A stretch of DNA of 64,000 bases from CAVZAB01 sp963773155 (GTDB lineage: Bacteria > Pseudomonadota > Alphaproteobacteria > Rhizobiales > Beijerinckiaceae), in contig CAVZAB010000006.1 of assembly GCA_963773155.1 (NCBI GenBank), positions 124,001 to 188,000 on the forward strand. Direction: 5' to 3'. The notes under the pieces are model-generated. The model worked only from the letters and a program-made list of their open reading frames with translations, searched no databases and was not told where the DNA came from. The translations under genes were made by a program, and so were the position numbers. This document shows, in pieces, positions 45,265-53,540 of the stretch (position 1 is its first letter; every line of letters begins with the position of its first letter).

Positions 45265-46221
45265 ATGAGCCGGATTGTCTATGTCAACGGGCGCTATCTG
45301 CCACATGGCCAGGCGCGCGTGCATTTCGAGGATCGAGGCTACCAATTTGCCGACGGCGTCTACGAGGTCTGTGAAGTCCGCGAGGGCTATCTCGTCGACG
45401 AGACGCGCCATCTCGATCGCCTCGATCGCTCCTTGCGCGAGTTACGCATCGCCGCCCCGGCCGGCCGAACGAGCCTGGCGATGATTATGCGCGAAGTGCT
45501 TCGTCGCAATCGCGTCCGCAGCGGCATCGTCTACCTGCAGGTGACCCGCGGGGTGGCGCCGCGCGATCACGGCTTCCCCGCGACGCAAGTGGCGCCGTCG
45601 CTCGTCATCAGTGCCCGTGCCAATGACCCCGCCCGCCTTGCCGCCAACGCGGCTCGCGGTGTCGGCGTGGTCAGCGTCCCCGAAACCCGTTGGCAGCGGG
45701 TCGACATCAAGAGCGTCGCACTCCTGCCCAACGTGCTCGCCAAGCAAATTGCCCGGGAGCAGGGCGCATACGAGGCCTGGTTCGTCGACGCCGCGGGAAT
45801 GGTCAGCGAAGGCGCCTCGACCAATGCCTGGATCGTTACCGCTGACGGGGCACTGCGGACCCATCCACTCGGCCAGGCGATCCTCGCCGGCATAACAAGG
45901 GCAACGCTGATCGACCAGCTGAAGCTCGCCGGGCTCAGGCTCGAAGAAAGGGCGTTCAGCCTGGCCGAAGCGAAGGCGGCGCGCGAGGCCTTCATCACAT
46001 CTGCGACCTCGATACTGTTGCCGGTCGTAAGCCTCGACGGCCAGCCGATCGGCGACGGGCGACCGGGCTCGCTTACTTTGCGGCTTCGGGCCGCCTTCCA
46101 TGGCAACGCCGAAATGCGGCCACTCGACGAGCCGGTTCAGGGCGCAACGAACGACACCCCCGGATACGCCAAGAAAGGCCTTGCCGGAAAGCCCGCCGCG
46201 GCCTCTAATGCGGGCACATAG
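45265..46221 (+). CDS. D-amino acid aminotransferase (class IV PLP enzyme)
   Basis: A 318-residue fold-type IV aminotransferase close to D-alanine transaminase. It shows YVNGRYLPHGQARVHFEDRGYQFADGVYEV, the PLP-binding Lys in RVDIKSVALLPNVLAKQ, EGASTNAWIV, and TSATSILLPVVSLDGQPIGDG near the usual end. About 35 further residues (NAEMRPLDEPVQG onwards) extend past the family length of about 285 and are low in conservation. GGGAGCG precedes the ATG at 45265. The position between ntrX and hfq is conserved in alphaproteobacteria. Confidence 0.88.
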   Translation: MSRIVYVNGRYLPHGQARVHFEDRGYQFADGVYEVCEVREGYLVDETRHLDRLDRSLRELRIAAPAGRTSLAMIMREVLRRNRVRSGIVYLQVTRGVAPRDHGFPATQVAPSLVISARANDPARLAANAARGVGVVSVPETRWQRVDIKSVALLPNVLAKQIAREQGAYEAWFVDAAGMVSEGASTNAWIVTADGALRTHPLGQAILAGITRATLIDQLKLAGLRLEERAFSLAEAKAAREAFITSATSILLPVVSLDGQPIGDGRPGSLTLRLRAAFHGNAEMRPLDEPVQGATNDTPGYAKKGLAGKPAAASNAGT

Positions 46222-46310
46222 GCCGCCCCCTTCGTTGGTCGCCTCGACAATCGGTGCGGCGAGCCCATATAGGGCTAGAAGACAAGCCAGAAAGAAGATG
46301 GAACGATATT

Positions 46311-46571
46311 ATGGCGGCTGAAAAAGCACAAAACCTGCAGGACACTTTTCTCAATTATGTCCGCAAGCAGAAGGTTCCGCTCACGATTTTCCTGGTCAAC
46401 GGGGTCAAATTGCAGGGCATTGTCACCTGGTTCGACAATTTCTGTGTCCTTTTGCGGCGCGATGGCCATTCACAGCTCGTCTACAAGCACGCGATTTCGA
46501 CGATTATGCCGGGCCATCCGATCCAGATGTTCGAACAGGATGAAGCGGCCAGCAGCGTCGCCGGCGTCTGA
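46311..46571 (+). CDS. hfq: RNA chaperone Hfq
   Basis: Hfq (86 residues) forms hexamers that pair small RNAs with mRNAs. The Sm1 motif LTIFLVNGVKLQGIVTWFDNFCVLLRRDG and the Sm2 motif QLVYKHAISTI (with the YKH RNA-binding triad) are intact. The Arg-containing lateral rim and the Gln at residue 8 (KAQNLQDTFLN) match the family. The ATG at 46311 gives the standard MAAEKAQNLQD start. It precedes hflX, the classic hfq-hflX arrangement. Confidence 0.97.
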   Translation: MAAEKAQNLQDTFLNYVRKQKVPLTIFLVNGVKLQGIVTWFDNFCVLLRRDGHSQLVYKHAISTIMPGHPIQMFEQDEAASSVAGV

Positions 46572-46586
46572 GGACCCGAAGCCCGA

Positions 46587-47984
46587 GTGTCCGACCGCAA
46601 GACGGCACACAGCCCCAAAAAGCCCGCCCTCGGCTGGAGAGACCTCGCCGACGCCGCCCGCCGAACCGCGCTCGAAACCAGGAGCTTGGTTGTCGGCCCC
46701 TATCTCACCGGCAGGCGCGGCCACGATCGGCAAACCGCGCCCTCGCGATCGCCCGAGTCGCGTCTCGACGAAGCGGTCGGCCTCGCCGGTGCAATCGACC
46801 TTCAGGTGGTTGCCGCCCGCTTAGTCGGCCTCAACCAGATTAGGCCGGCGACCTATCTCGGCAAGGGCAAGGTCGAGGAACTCGCGGCTCTGGTCCTTGA
46901 GGAAGCGGTTGGTCTGGTGGTCATGGATTGTGCCCTCACGCCCGGCCAGCAGCGCAACCTCGAACGCGCGTTGGCGGCCAAGGTGATCGACCGCACCGGT
47001 TTGATTCTCGAAATCTTCGGCCGAAGGGCGCAGACCGCCGAGGGTGCGCTCCAGGTCGAACTCGCCCATCTTGCCTATCAGAAGTCGCGGCTGGTCCGCT
47101 CGTGGACCCATCTCGAGCGTCAGCGCGGCGGCTTCGGCTTTCTTGGCGGCCCCGGCGAAACCCAGATCGAAACCGATCGGCGGCTTATTCAGGAGCGGAT
47201 GTTGCGGATTAGCCGTGATCTCGACAGCGTCAAGAAAACCCGCGGCTTGCATCGACAGAGCCGCAGCGAGGTGCCGCTGCCGGTTGTCGCCTTGGTCGGC
47301 TATACCAATGCCGGCAAGTCGACTCTGTTCAATCGGCTGACCAAGGCCAATGTGACTGCAGCCGACATGCTGTTTGCGACGCTCGATCCGACATTGCGCG
47401 GCATTGTTCTGCCGCACGGCGGCAAGATCATATTGTCCGACACGGTCGGCTTCATTTCCGACCTCCCGACGATGCTGGTTTCGGCCTTCCGCGCGACCCT
47501 CGAGGAAGTGATTTCCGCCAATGTTATTCTCCATGTCCGTGATATCGCCCATGAGGATGCGGCCGCCCAGTCGGGCGATGTGGCGGCAGTGCTGCATGAA
47601 CTCGGGATTGATTCGAGCGATCCTCGCATCATCGAAGTGTGGAACAAGTTCGATCTACTCGACGCCGGCCGCCGCGACCTGCAGCAGCAGGCTGCCGCGA
47701 ACCGGCCGCCGCTCGGCCGCCCGATCCTGGTCTCGGCGCTGACCGGCGAGGGACTGAACGGCCTGCTTGGCGCGATCGAAACCAGACTGGCTACCGGGCG
47801 ACCGCTGGTCGACGTCGATATTGATCCATCGGACGGGCAGGGCCTGCACTGGCTCTACGAACATGCCGAAGTGCTCAACAAGGCCAGTCTCGAGGATGGC
47901 GCCCTTCGCCTGACCGTCCGGGTGGCGCCCGACCAGCTCGAACGGCTCAAGCGGCGTTTCCAATCGGAAAAGCCGATTGGTTGA
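46587..47984 (+). CDS. hflX: GTPase HflX
   Basis: HflX (465 residues) is a ribosome-associated GTPase that splits stalled ribosomes. The N-terminal HflX domain has RPATYLGKGKVEEL, ALTPGQQRNLE and GGPGETQIETDRRLI. The G domain has G1 GYTNAGKSTLF, G2 region DPTLRG, G3 DTVGFI and G4 NKFD. The most probable start is GTG at 46587, 15 bases after hfq, with GAGGA upstream. Co-transcription with hfq is likely. Confidence 0.95.
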   Translation: MSDRKTAHSPKKPALGWRDLADAARRTALETRSLVVGPYLTGRRGHDRQTAPSRSPESRLDEAVGLAGAIDLQVVAARLVGLNQIRPATYLGKGKVEELAALVLEEAVGLVVMDCALTPGQQRNLERALAAKVIDRTGLILEIFGRRAQTAEGALQVELAHLAYQKSRLVRSWTHLERQRGGFGFLGGPGETQIETDRRLIQERMLRISRDLDSVKKTRGLHRQSRSEVPLPVVALVGYTNAGKSTLFNRLTKANVTAADMLFATLDPTLRGIVLPHGGKIILSDTVGFISDLPTMLVSAFRATLEEVISANVILHVRDIAHEDAAAQSGDVAAVLHELGIDSSDPRIIEVWNKFDLLDAGRRDLQQQAAANRPPLGRPILVSALTGEGLNGLLGAIETRLATGRPLVDVDIDPSDGQGLHWLYEHAEVLNKASLEDGALRLTVRVAPDQLERLKRRFQSEKPIG

Positions 47985-48066
47985 GAGCCACTCTCTACAA
48001 ATCCGATAGAATGATCTAGCCTGGCGGCCCGGCGTCTTTTGGCAAGACACGACGAGGGAGCAGGAG

Positions 48067-48516
48067 ATGCTGACCAAAAAGGGCAAATACGGACTGAAGG
48101 CGATGGTTCATTTGGCAGGTCTGCTGCCCGGCGAACCGGCGCTCGTAGCACAGATCGCCGCGGCAAACGACATTCCCAAAAAGTTTCTCGACGCTATTCT
48201 CGGCGAGCTGCGCAAGGCCGGCTTTGTTCACTCGAAAAAGGGCAAGGGTGGCGGCTTCGTCCTCGCGCGGCCGGCGCACGAAATCATGGTCGGTCACATT
48301 TTTCGGGTTCTCGATGGACCATTGGCACCGATCTCCTGTGCGAGCCGAACCAGCCCGCATCGCTGCGAGGATTGCCGCGATTTCGACCATTGCCCGGTTC
48401 GCCTCATGATGATTGAAGTCCGCAATGCCAGCGCCACCGTGCTCGACGGCCGCTCGCTCGCCGAAATGCGCAGCCTGACCGAAATCGATGAGGCGCGGCT
48501 TATGTACCATATCTAG
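48067..48516 (+). CDS. Rrf2-family transcriptional regulator with a cysteine cluster
   Basis: A 149-residue Rrf2 protein: a winged helix (MLTKKGKYGLKAMVHLA ... KKFLDAILGELRKAGFVHSKKGKGGGFVLARP) and a dimerisation helix. It carries four cysteines spaced CX8CX2CX5C (CASRTSPHRCEDCRDFDHC), which in this family usually bind an iron-sulfur cluster and sense iron, NO or redox state. The exact spacing differs from E. coli IscR. GGGAGCAGGAG precedes the ATG. No Fe-S assembly genes adjoin it, so its target is unknown; it ends 1 base before the end of convergent mazG. Confidence 0.9.
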   Translation: MLTKKGKYGLKAMVHLAGLLPGEPALVAQIAAANDIPKKFLDAILGELRKAGFVHSKKGKGGGFVLARPAHEIMVGHIFRVLDGPLAPISCASRTSPHRCEDCRDFDHCPVRLMMIEVRNASATVLDGRSLAEMRSLTEIDEARLMYHI

Positions 48517-48517
48517 A

Positions 48518-49357
48518 TCAACGCGCCGCGTCGGCTGCGCGCCGCGTCTCCTCGTGCTTGGCCCGCGTCCATAATGCGTCCATTTCGGCCAGCGTCGCTT
48601 TAGCCAAAGTGCTGCCGCGGCGCGCGAGCTCAGCCTCGATGAAGCCGAAGCGTCGCTCGAACTTCGCATTGGTGGTGCGCAAAGCGGATTCCGGATCGGC
48701 CCCGAGATGACGCGCCAGATTGACGACGGCAAACAAAAGATCGCCGATTTCGGCTTCCGTTGCTTCGGCCTCGCCGCTCACCATTGCCGCCTCGATCTCG
48801 TCGATCTCTTCGCGCAATTTAGCGAGCACTAGGCTGATGTCGTTCCAGTCAAAGCCGACCTTGGCTGCCTTTTGCTGCAGTTTCAGGGCGCGGGTCATCG
48901 CGGGAAGGGCGATCGCGATTCCCGCCAGATGGCCCGCGGCGGGGCCGGGGTGCTGCTTCTTCTCCTCGCTCTTTATTGTGTCCCACAGCCGCTTAACCTC
49001 GGCGCTCGACAAGGAGTTTGTGGCACCAAAGACATGCGGATGCCGGCGGATCAGCTTTGCGGTGATTGCCTCCACCACGCTGCCGAAATCGAAGATCTGC
49101 AGTTCGTTTGCCAGCTCGGCATGGAAGACGACTTGCAGCAGCAGGTCGCCCAATTCGTCGCGCAGCTCCGTCATGTCGCCGCGCCCTATGGCGTCGGCGA
49201 CCTCGTAGGCTTCCTCGATCGTGTAGGGGGCGATGGTCTGGAAAGTTTGCTCGAGGTCCCATGGGCAGCCGGTTCCCGGCCGCCTGAGGTCGCGCATCAG
49301 GGCAAGAAGGCTTTCGATGTCGCGCGACGGCGCGGGCGCCGCGGGCTGATCTGTCAT
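48518..49357 (-). CDS. mazG: Nucleoside triphosphate pyrophosphohydrolase MazG
   Basis: MazG (279 residues) hydrolyses nucleoside triphosphates, possibly cleaning the pool of noncanonical ones. It has the two tandem MazG domains: the first with CPWDLEQTFQTIAPYTIEEAYEVADAI ... ELGDLLLQVVFHA and RRHPHVFG, the second with KLREEIDEIEAAM ... EIGDLLFAVVNLARHLG. The EExxE and ExxD metal-binding patterns are kept in both. Nothing in the context suggests a toxin-antitoxin (MazEF) link. Confidence 0.95.
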   Translation of the reverse strand: MTDQPAAPAPSRDIESLLALMRDLRRPGTGCPWDLEQTFQTIAPYTIEEAYEVADAIGRGDMTELRDELGDLLLQVVFHAELANELQIFDFGSVVEAITAKLIRRHPHVFGATNSLSSAEVKRLWDTIKSEEKKQHPGPAAGHLAGIAIALPAMTRALKLQQKAAKVGFDWNDISLVLAKLREEIDEIEAAMVSGEAEATEAEIGDLLFAVVNLARHLGADPESALRTTNAKFERRFGFIEAELARRGSTLAKATLAEMDALWTRAKHEETRRAADAAR

Positions 49358-49418
49358 GCATTCACCCTGCCGCCCGCCGCGGCGCCGGAGACTATCGGCG
49401 AGCTACGAGCGCTGGCCG

Positions 49419-50072
49419 TTAGGCGAGCTGCAGCGAAATCGCCTCGCGCCCCTTCGGCGTATCGACGACGCGCATTACCACCGGTTGACCTTCGGCGAGA
49501 TGGGAAATGCCGGCCGGACCGAGCACCGAAATGTGGACAAAGACATCCTTGCCGCCGTCCTGGCTGGCAACGAATCCGAAGCCCTTGGTCGTGTCGAACC
49601 ATTTCACATTGCCGGACACTTCGACCGCGGTCGAGGGGTCGGGCGCACGCCGTGCCGGGCGCGGTCCATCGAAGCTGCGGGGCGAGCGCGTCTCCGGGGT
49701 TGCGGTACTGGTGTCGACCGACAAGACGCGGGTAACTTGGGCGCCCTTGCTGCCTTGACCGACCACCACCTGCAATTTCGATCCGGGCGGAACCGTCTCG
49801 TGGCCGGCCGCCTGCAGCGCACCAATATGCAGGAACGCATCGCCAGTCCCGTCGCTCAATTCGACGAAGCCGAAACCCTTGTCGCCTTTGAACCACTTGA
49901 CCGTCGCGTCGACCGTCTTGCCGCCCTGTGGCAGCATATCCGCGCCGCCTCCAAAACCGCCGCCGAAGGCCGGCCGCGGCCGTGGGCGCTGTTGCGGCAT
50001 GTCGTAAGGCGACGGCATGTCGTCGTCGAACCCACGCTTCCTGGGACCCCGGAAATCTTTCCCTTTGCTCAT
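49419..50072 (-). CDS. Double cold-shock-domain protein
   Basis: A 217-residue protein with two cold-shock domains. The first is near residues 52-115 (TVKWFKGDKGFGFVELSDGTGDAFLHI) and the second near 150-215 (NVKWFDTTKGFGFVASQDGGKDVFVHISVL). Both retain the RNP1-like KGFGFV and RNP2-like FVHI motifs that bind single-stranded nucleic acid. The N-terminus is a low-complexity Arg/Gly/Pro stretch. Tandem CSD proteins are common in alphaproteobacteria and act as RNA chaperones. The gene is preceded by a long leader with several inverted repeats. Confidence 0.92.
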   Translation of the reverse strand: MSKGKDFRGPRKRGFDDDMPSPYDMPQQRPRPRPAFGGGFGGGADMLPQGGKTVDATVKWFKGDKGFGFVELSDGTGDAFLHIGALQAAGHETVPPGSKLQVVVGQGSKGAQVTRVLSVDTSTATPETRSPRSFDGPRPARRAPDPSTAVEVSGNVKWFDTTKGFGFVASQDGGKDVFVHISVLGPAGISHLAEGQPVVMRVVDTPKGREAISLQLA

Positions 50073-50144
50073 GATACCTGCTCGTCTCCGCCAAAAGGCA
50101 CACGCCTCTGGTCACCCTGTCCGTCGGCTGACTCATTCACATAG

Positions 50145-50257
50145 CAGGGCAAATGCCCTGTTGGCTACGGGGTTGAACAAAAACACGGCAAAAGGGCGTG
50201 CAATCCCTTTGCCGCTGGTCGCTCCGAGGATGCGCGATTCGCATAATGTCTATTATG
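50145..50257 (-). promoter_or_regulatory. Structured leader of the cold-shock gene (three inverted repeats)
   Basis: The 310-base region 50073-50382 contains no gene, but three hairpin-forming sequences lie in it. CAGGGC-AAAT-GCCCTG is at 50145-50160. CGGCAAAAGGG (50186-50196) pairs with CCCTTTGCCG (50205-50214) with one bulged base. CATAAT-GTCT-ATTATG is at 50242-50257. Read on the minus strand they precede the cold-shock start at 50072, so the first two could form leader structures and the AT-rich third could lie in the promoter. Cold-shock mRNAs elsewhere have long structured leaders that control translation by temperature. Confidence 0.45.
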
Positions 50258-50382
50258 GAACCTGAACGCAGGCCAAGGTTCGTCCACCCATAACCAAGGG
50301 TCAAGATAGCTCAAATCGAGGCGGCTTTCATCCCCATAACGGCGGCCGGCAGAGGAATATTACGCGGCCTCTGTGTCGCCGC

Positions 50383-51189
50383 TCACAGATCGAGCCGCAT
50401 GCCGTCAAAGGCCGGTTCGACATTGGCCGGGACCTCATGACACAGCCGCTCGTAGTCGAGATCGGTATGTAGATTGGTCAGGATCGCCCGGCGCGGCCGC
50501 AATTGCGCGATGAGACCCAAAGCTTCGGACAACGACAAATGGCTGGGATGGCGCGTGTAGCGCAAACAATCGATGATCCACAGATCGAGCGCCTCGAGCG
50601 CGGAAAAGCTTGCCTGGGGCACCGCGCAGAGGTCGGGCGTATAGGCGAAATCCTTGATCCGGAAACCGAGCGCGTCGATTTCGCCATGCTCGAGCCGGAA
50701 CGGCAAGGCCTCGATTGGCCCGCCCGGCCCCTCGATCCGGCAGAGTTCGCCGTCGACCAGCCGTTTTTCGTTCAGTAGCGACGGATATTGGCTGTCAAGC
50801 GGGGTCTCAAAAATATAGCCGAAACTGGCTCTCAGCACCTGCGAGGTTGTCGCGTCGGTATAGACGTCAATGCGCCGACGCATAGCGATTACCAGCGGCC
50901 GAACATCGTCAATGCCATGGGTATGATCGGCATGCGAGTGGGTGAACAGGATCGCATCGAGGCGGCGGACCTCGGCGTCCAACAATTGCTCGCGCAGGTC
51001 CGGCGACGTATCGACGAGGACGACCGTCTTCTGCCCGTTCCGGCGGTCTTCCTGTTCAACCAGGATCGAGCAGCGGCGGCGACGGTTCTTGGGATTGGCC
51101 GGGTCGCAGGCCCCCCAGCCCTGGCCTACCCGCGGCACACCGCCCGACGAGCCGCAGCCCAGAATGGTAATGCCGATCCTGCCGCTCAT
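50383..51189 (-). CDS. MBL-fold metallo-hydrolase (PhnP-like)
   Basis: A 268-residue metallo-beta-lactamase-fold enzyme. The metal-binding HxHxDH motif reads FTHSHADHTHGIDDV. Other conserved parts are ITILGCGSSGGVPRVGQGWGACDP at the start and LTNLHTDLDYERL near the end. Such PhnP/cyclic-phosphodiesterase-type proteins are almost always encoded after tatD and metG, as here, but no phosphonate genes are present and the biological substrate is not known. ATGA overlap with tatD. Confidence 0.88.
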   Translation of the reverse strand: MSGRIGITILGCGSSGGVPRVGQGWGACDPANPKNRRRRCSILVEQEDRRNGQKTVVLVDTSPDLREQLLDAEVRRLDAILFTHSHADHTHGIDDVRPLVIAMRRRIDVYTDATTSQVLRASFGYIFETPLDSQYPSLLNEKRLVDGELCRIEGPGGPIEALPFRLEHGEIDALGFRIKDFAYTPDLCAVPQASFSALEALDLWIIDCLRYTRHPSHLSLSEALGLIAQLRPRRAILTNLHTDLDYERLCHEVPANVEPAFDGMRLDL

Positions 51190-51968
51190 GCCAGCGGCGG
51201 CAATTTGGTGAACAAGCGCTGGACGTTGGCGCTGGTGGCCGCGGCCAGTGCCGCTTCGCTGACCCCCTTGAGCTCAGCCAGACAGCGGGCGGTTGCCGCG
51301 ACAAAGGCCGGCTCATTGCGCTTGCCGCGATGCGGCACCGGGGCAAGATAGGGCGCATCGGTCTCGACCAGGAGTCGCTCGAGTGGCACGTCGCGGGCGA
51401 TCGCCCGCAGATCGTGCGAATTCTTGAAGGTCAATACGCCCGAAAACGATACATAGAGGCCGAGCCTCAGGCCGGTCTCGGCCAGCGCCCGCGAGGCCGT
51501 GAAGCAATGCAGCACCGCTGAAAATCTTCCCTTGGCCATTTCCTGGTCCAGAATTTCCGCCATCTCAGCATCAGCGTCGCGGGAATGGATGACGAGCGGC
51601 AGGCCTGTATCGCGGGCCGCCGCAATATGAGTGCGAAACACCTTTGCCGCGACGGCGCGCGGGCTGCGGTTGTAATGGTAATCGAGCCCGGCCTCGCCGA
51701 TCGCCACGCATTTGGGGTGGCGGGCGAGCGCCACCAGTTCGGCTGCCGTGACCGACGGCTCCTCGAGCGCCTGATGCGGATGGGTCCCGATCGAACAGAA
51801 GATCGCCGCGTGCGCCTCGGCGATCCGCTGGATCCGTTCGAAGGCTGCGACCTTGGTCGAAATAGTGATCATGCGGCCAATTCCAGCCGCGGCAGCCCGG
51901 TCCAGCACCGCGTCGAGATCATCGGTAAAGACGTCAAAGTCGAGATGGCAATGCGAGTCGATCAGCAT
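51186..51968 (-). CDS. TatD-family metal-dependent deoxyribonuclease
   Basis: A 260-residue TIM-barrel hydrolase. Metal ligands and signatures include MLIDSHCHLDFDVF (HxH), GEAGLDYHY, VIHSRDAD, LHCFTAS and VETDAPYLAPVPHRGKRNEP. TatD-type enzymes are 3'-5' exonucleases implicated in DNA repair or RNA processing and have no role in Tat export. The gene starts 4 bases after metG, within a metG-tatD-mbl transcript. Confidence 0.94.
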   Translation of the reverse strand: MLIDSHCHLDFDVFTDDLDAVLDRAAAAGIGRMITISTKVAAFERIQRIAEAHAAIFCSIGTHPHQALEEPSVTAAELVALARHPKCVAIGEAGLDYHYNRSPRAVAAKVFRTHIAAARDTGLPLVIHSRDADAEMAEILDQEMAKGRFSAVLHCFTASRALAETGLRLGLYVSFSGVLTFKNSHDLRAIARDVPLERLLVETDAPYLAPVPHRGKRNEPAFVAATARCLAELKGVSEAALAAATSANVQRLFTKLPPLA

Positions 51969-51971
51969 AGC

Positions 51972-53522
51972 TTACGGCTCGGCAGGTTCGGCTTCGATGT
52001 AGCGCGGGAAGATCGGTGCCGGCGCTGGCAGCGGCGTGCCCGGCACGAGCGGTTGGCCGAGATCGGCGAAATGCCGCTTGTCCGCCTCGACACCCAGCCC
52101 GTCGAGGAGCTTGGCCATGGCAGCGGGCATCGCAGGTTGCGCGAGAATGGCGATGCGACGCAGCAGCTCGGCGGTGACATAGAGGATGCTCGCCATCCGC
52201 CCGGGGTTGTTTTTGGCAAGCCGCCAGGGTTCCTCGGCGGCGAAATAACGATTGCCGTCGGCGACGAGCCTAAAGATGTCGGCCAGCATCTGATGCAACG
52301 CGAATTCGGCCATCGCCGCCCTCGCCTTTTCCAGGAGGCCGGCGGCTTCTGCGAGGATCGCTTGATCGACGCTGGTAAACGCCTGCGGCTGCGGAACAAG
52401 GCCGCCGCATTGCTTGGCGATCATCGACAGCGAGCGCTGGGCGAGATTGCCGAGATCATTGGCGAGGTCGGCATTGATCCGCTGAACGATCGCCTCGTGC
52501 GAATAATTGCCATCCTGGCCGAACGGCACCTCGCGCAGCAGGAAATAGCGCAATTGGTCGACCCCATAATGGCTGGCAAGGGCCATGGGGTCGATGACAT
52601 TGCCGACTGACTTCGACATTTTCTCGCCGCGGTTAAAGAGGAAGCCGTGGACGACGATCCGGCGCGGCACCGGCAGGCCGGCCGAGAGCAGGAAGGCCGG
52701 CCAGTAGATCGCGTGAAACCGGGTAATGTCCTTGCCGATGACATGGGCGTCGGCCGGCCAATAGGTGGCGCGCCGGGCCTGCGGATCGGGAAAGCCGGTC
52801 GCCGTGATGTAATTGGTCAGGGCATCGACCCAAACATACATGACGTGTCTTTGATCGCCGGGCACCGGAATGCCCCAATTGAACGTCGTGCGGCTGATCG
52901 ACAGATCGGTCAGGCCGCGCTTGACGAAACTAACGATTTCATTGCGATAGCTGGCAGGCGTGATGAAGTCGGGCTGGCGCGCATAAAGCGCCAAAAGCGG
53001 TTCAGCATAGGCCGACAGACGGAAGAAATAGCTCTCCTCCTCGACCCATTCGACCGGCGAACCGGACGGCGCCAGACGGTCGCCGTCGGCGCCCTCGCGC
53101 AATTCATCGGCGTCGAAATAGGCCTCGTCCCGGACCGAGTACCAGCCGGAATAATGGGCAAGATAGATGTCACCCGCCGCCTGCATGCGTTGCCAGATCG
53201 CTTGGCTGGCGGCGCGGTGACGCTCTTGGGTGGTGCGCACGAAATCGTCGGTCGGGGCATTCAAGGCCGCGCCGAGCGCCAGAAATTGCGACGCCGTGCG
53301 GTCGGCGAGCGCCTGCGGGCTCAGGCCTTCGCGCGCCGCGGTCTGTTGCATTTTCTGGCCGTGCTCATCCATGCCGGTGACAAACAGGACATCGTCCCCG
53401 TCGAGGCGGCGAAAGCGGGCGATCGCATCGCTCGCAATCCGCTCATAGGCATGGCCGATATGGGGAGCGCCATTGGCATAGGGAATTGCCGTGGTGATGT
53501 AGAACTTTCGGCCGAGCGCCAT
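51972..53522 (-). CDS. metG: Methionyl-tRNA synthetase
   Basis: A 516-residue class I synthetase. YITTAIPYANGAPHIGHAYE holds the HIGH motif, GEKMSKSVGNVIDP the KMSKS motif, and a helical anticodon domain closes the protein. The connective domain reads YSGWYSVRDEAYFDADEL and lacks the zinc-binding cysteines of E. coli MetRS, and there is no C-terminal dimerisation domain. Both are normal for this shorter class. It follows holB by 18 bases. Confidence 0.96.
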   Translation of the reverse strand: MALGRKFYITTAIPYANGAPHIGHAYERIASDAIARFRRLDGDDVLFVTGMDEHGQKMQQTAAREGLSPQALADRTASQFLALGAALNAPTDDFVRTTQERHRAASQAIWQRMQAAGDIYLAHYSGWYSVRDEAYFDADELREGADGDRLAPSGSPVEWVEEESYFFRLSAYAEPLLALYARQPDFITPASYRNEIVSFVKRGLTDLSISRTTFNWGIPVPGDQRHVMYVWVDALTNYITATGFPDPQARRATYWPADAHVIGKDITRFHAIYWPAFLLSAGLPVPRRIVVHGFLFNRGEKMSKSVGNVIDPMALASHYGVDQLRYFLLREVPFGQDGNYSHEAIVQRINADLANDLGNLAQRSLSMIAKQCGGLVPQPQAFTSVDQAILAEAAGLLEKARAAMAEFALHQMLADIFRLVADGNRYFAAEEPWRLAKNNPGRMASILYVTAELLRRIAILAQPAMPAAMAKLLDGLGVEADKRHFADLGQPLVPGTPLPAPAPIFPRYIEAEPAEP

Positions 53523-53540
53523 GACGAACTCAATTCCGAT

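Noticed and set aside
48518..49357. A MazEF-type toxin-antitoxin module
   Set aside because: The gene is the housekeeping pyrophosphohydrolase MazG; no mazE or mazF is present.
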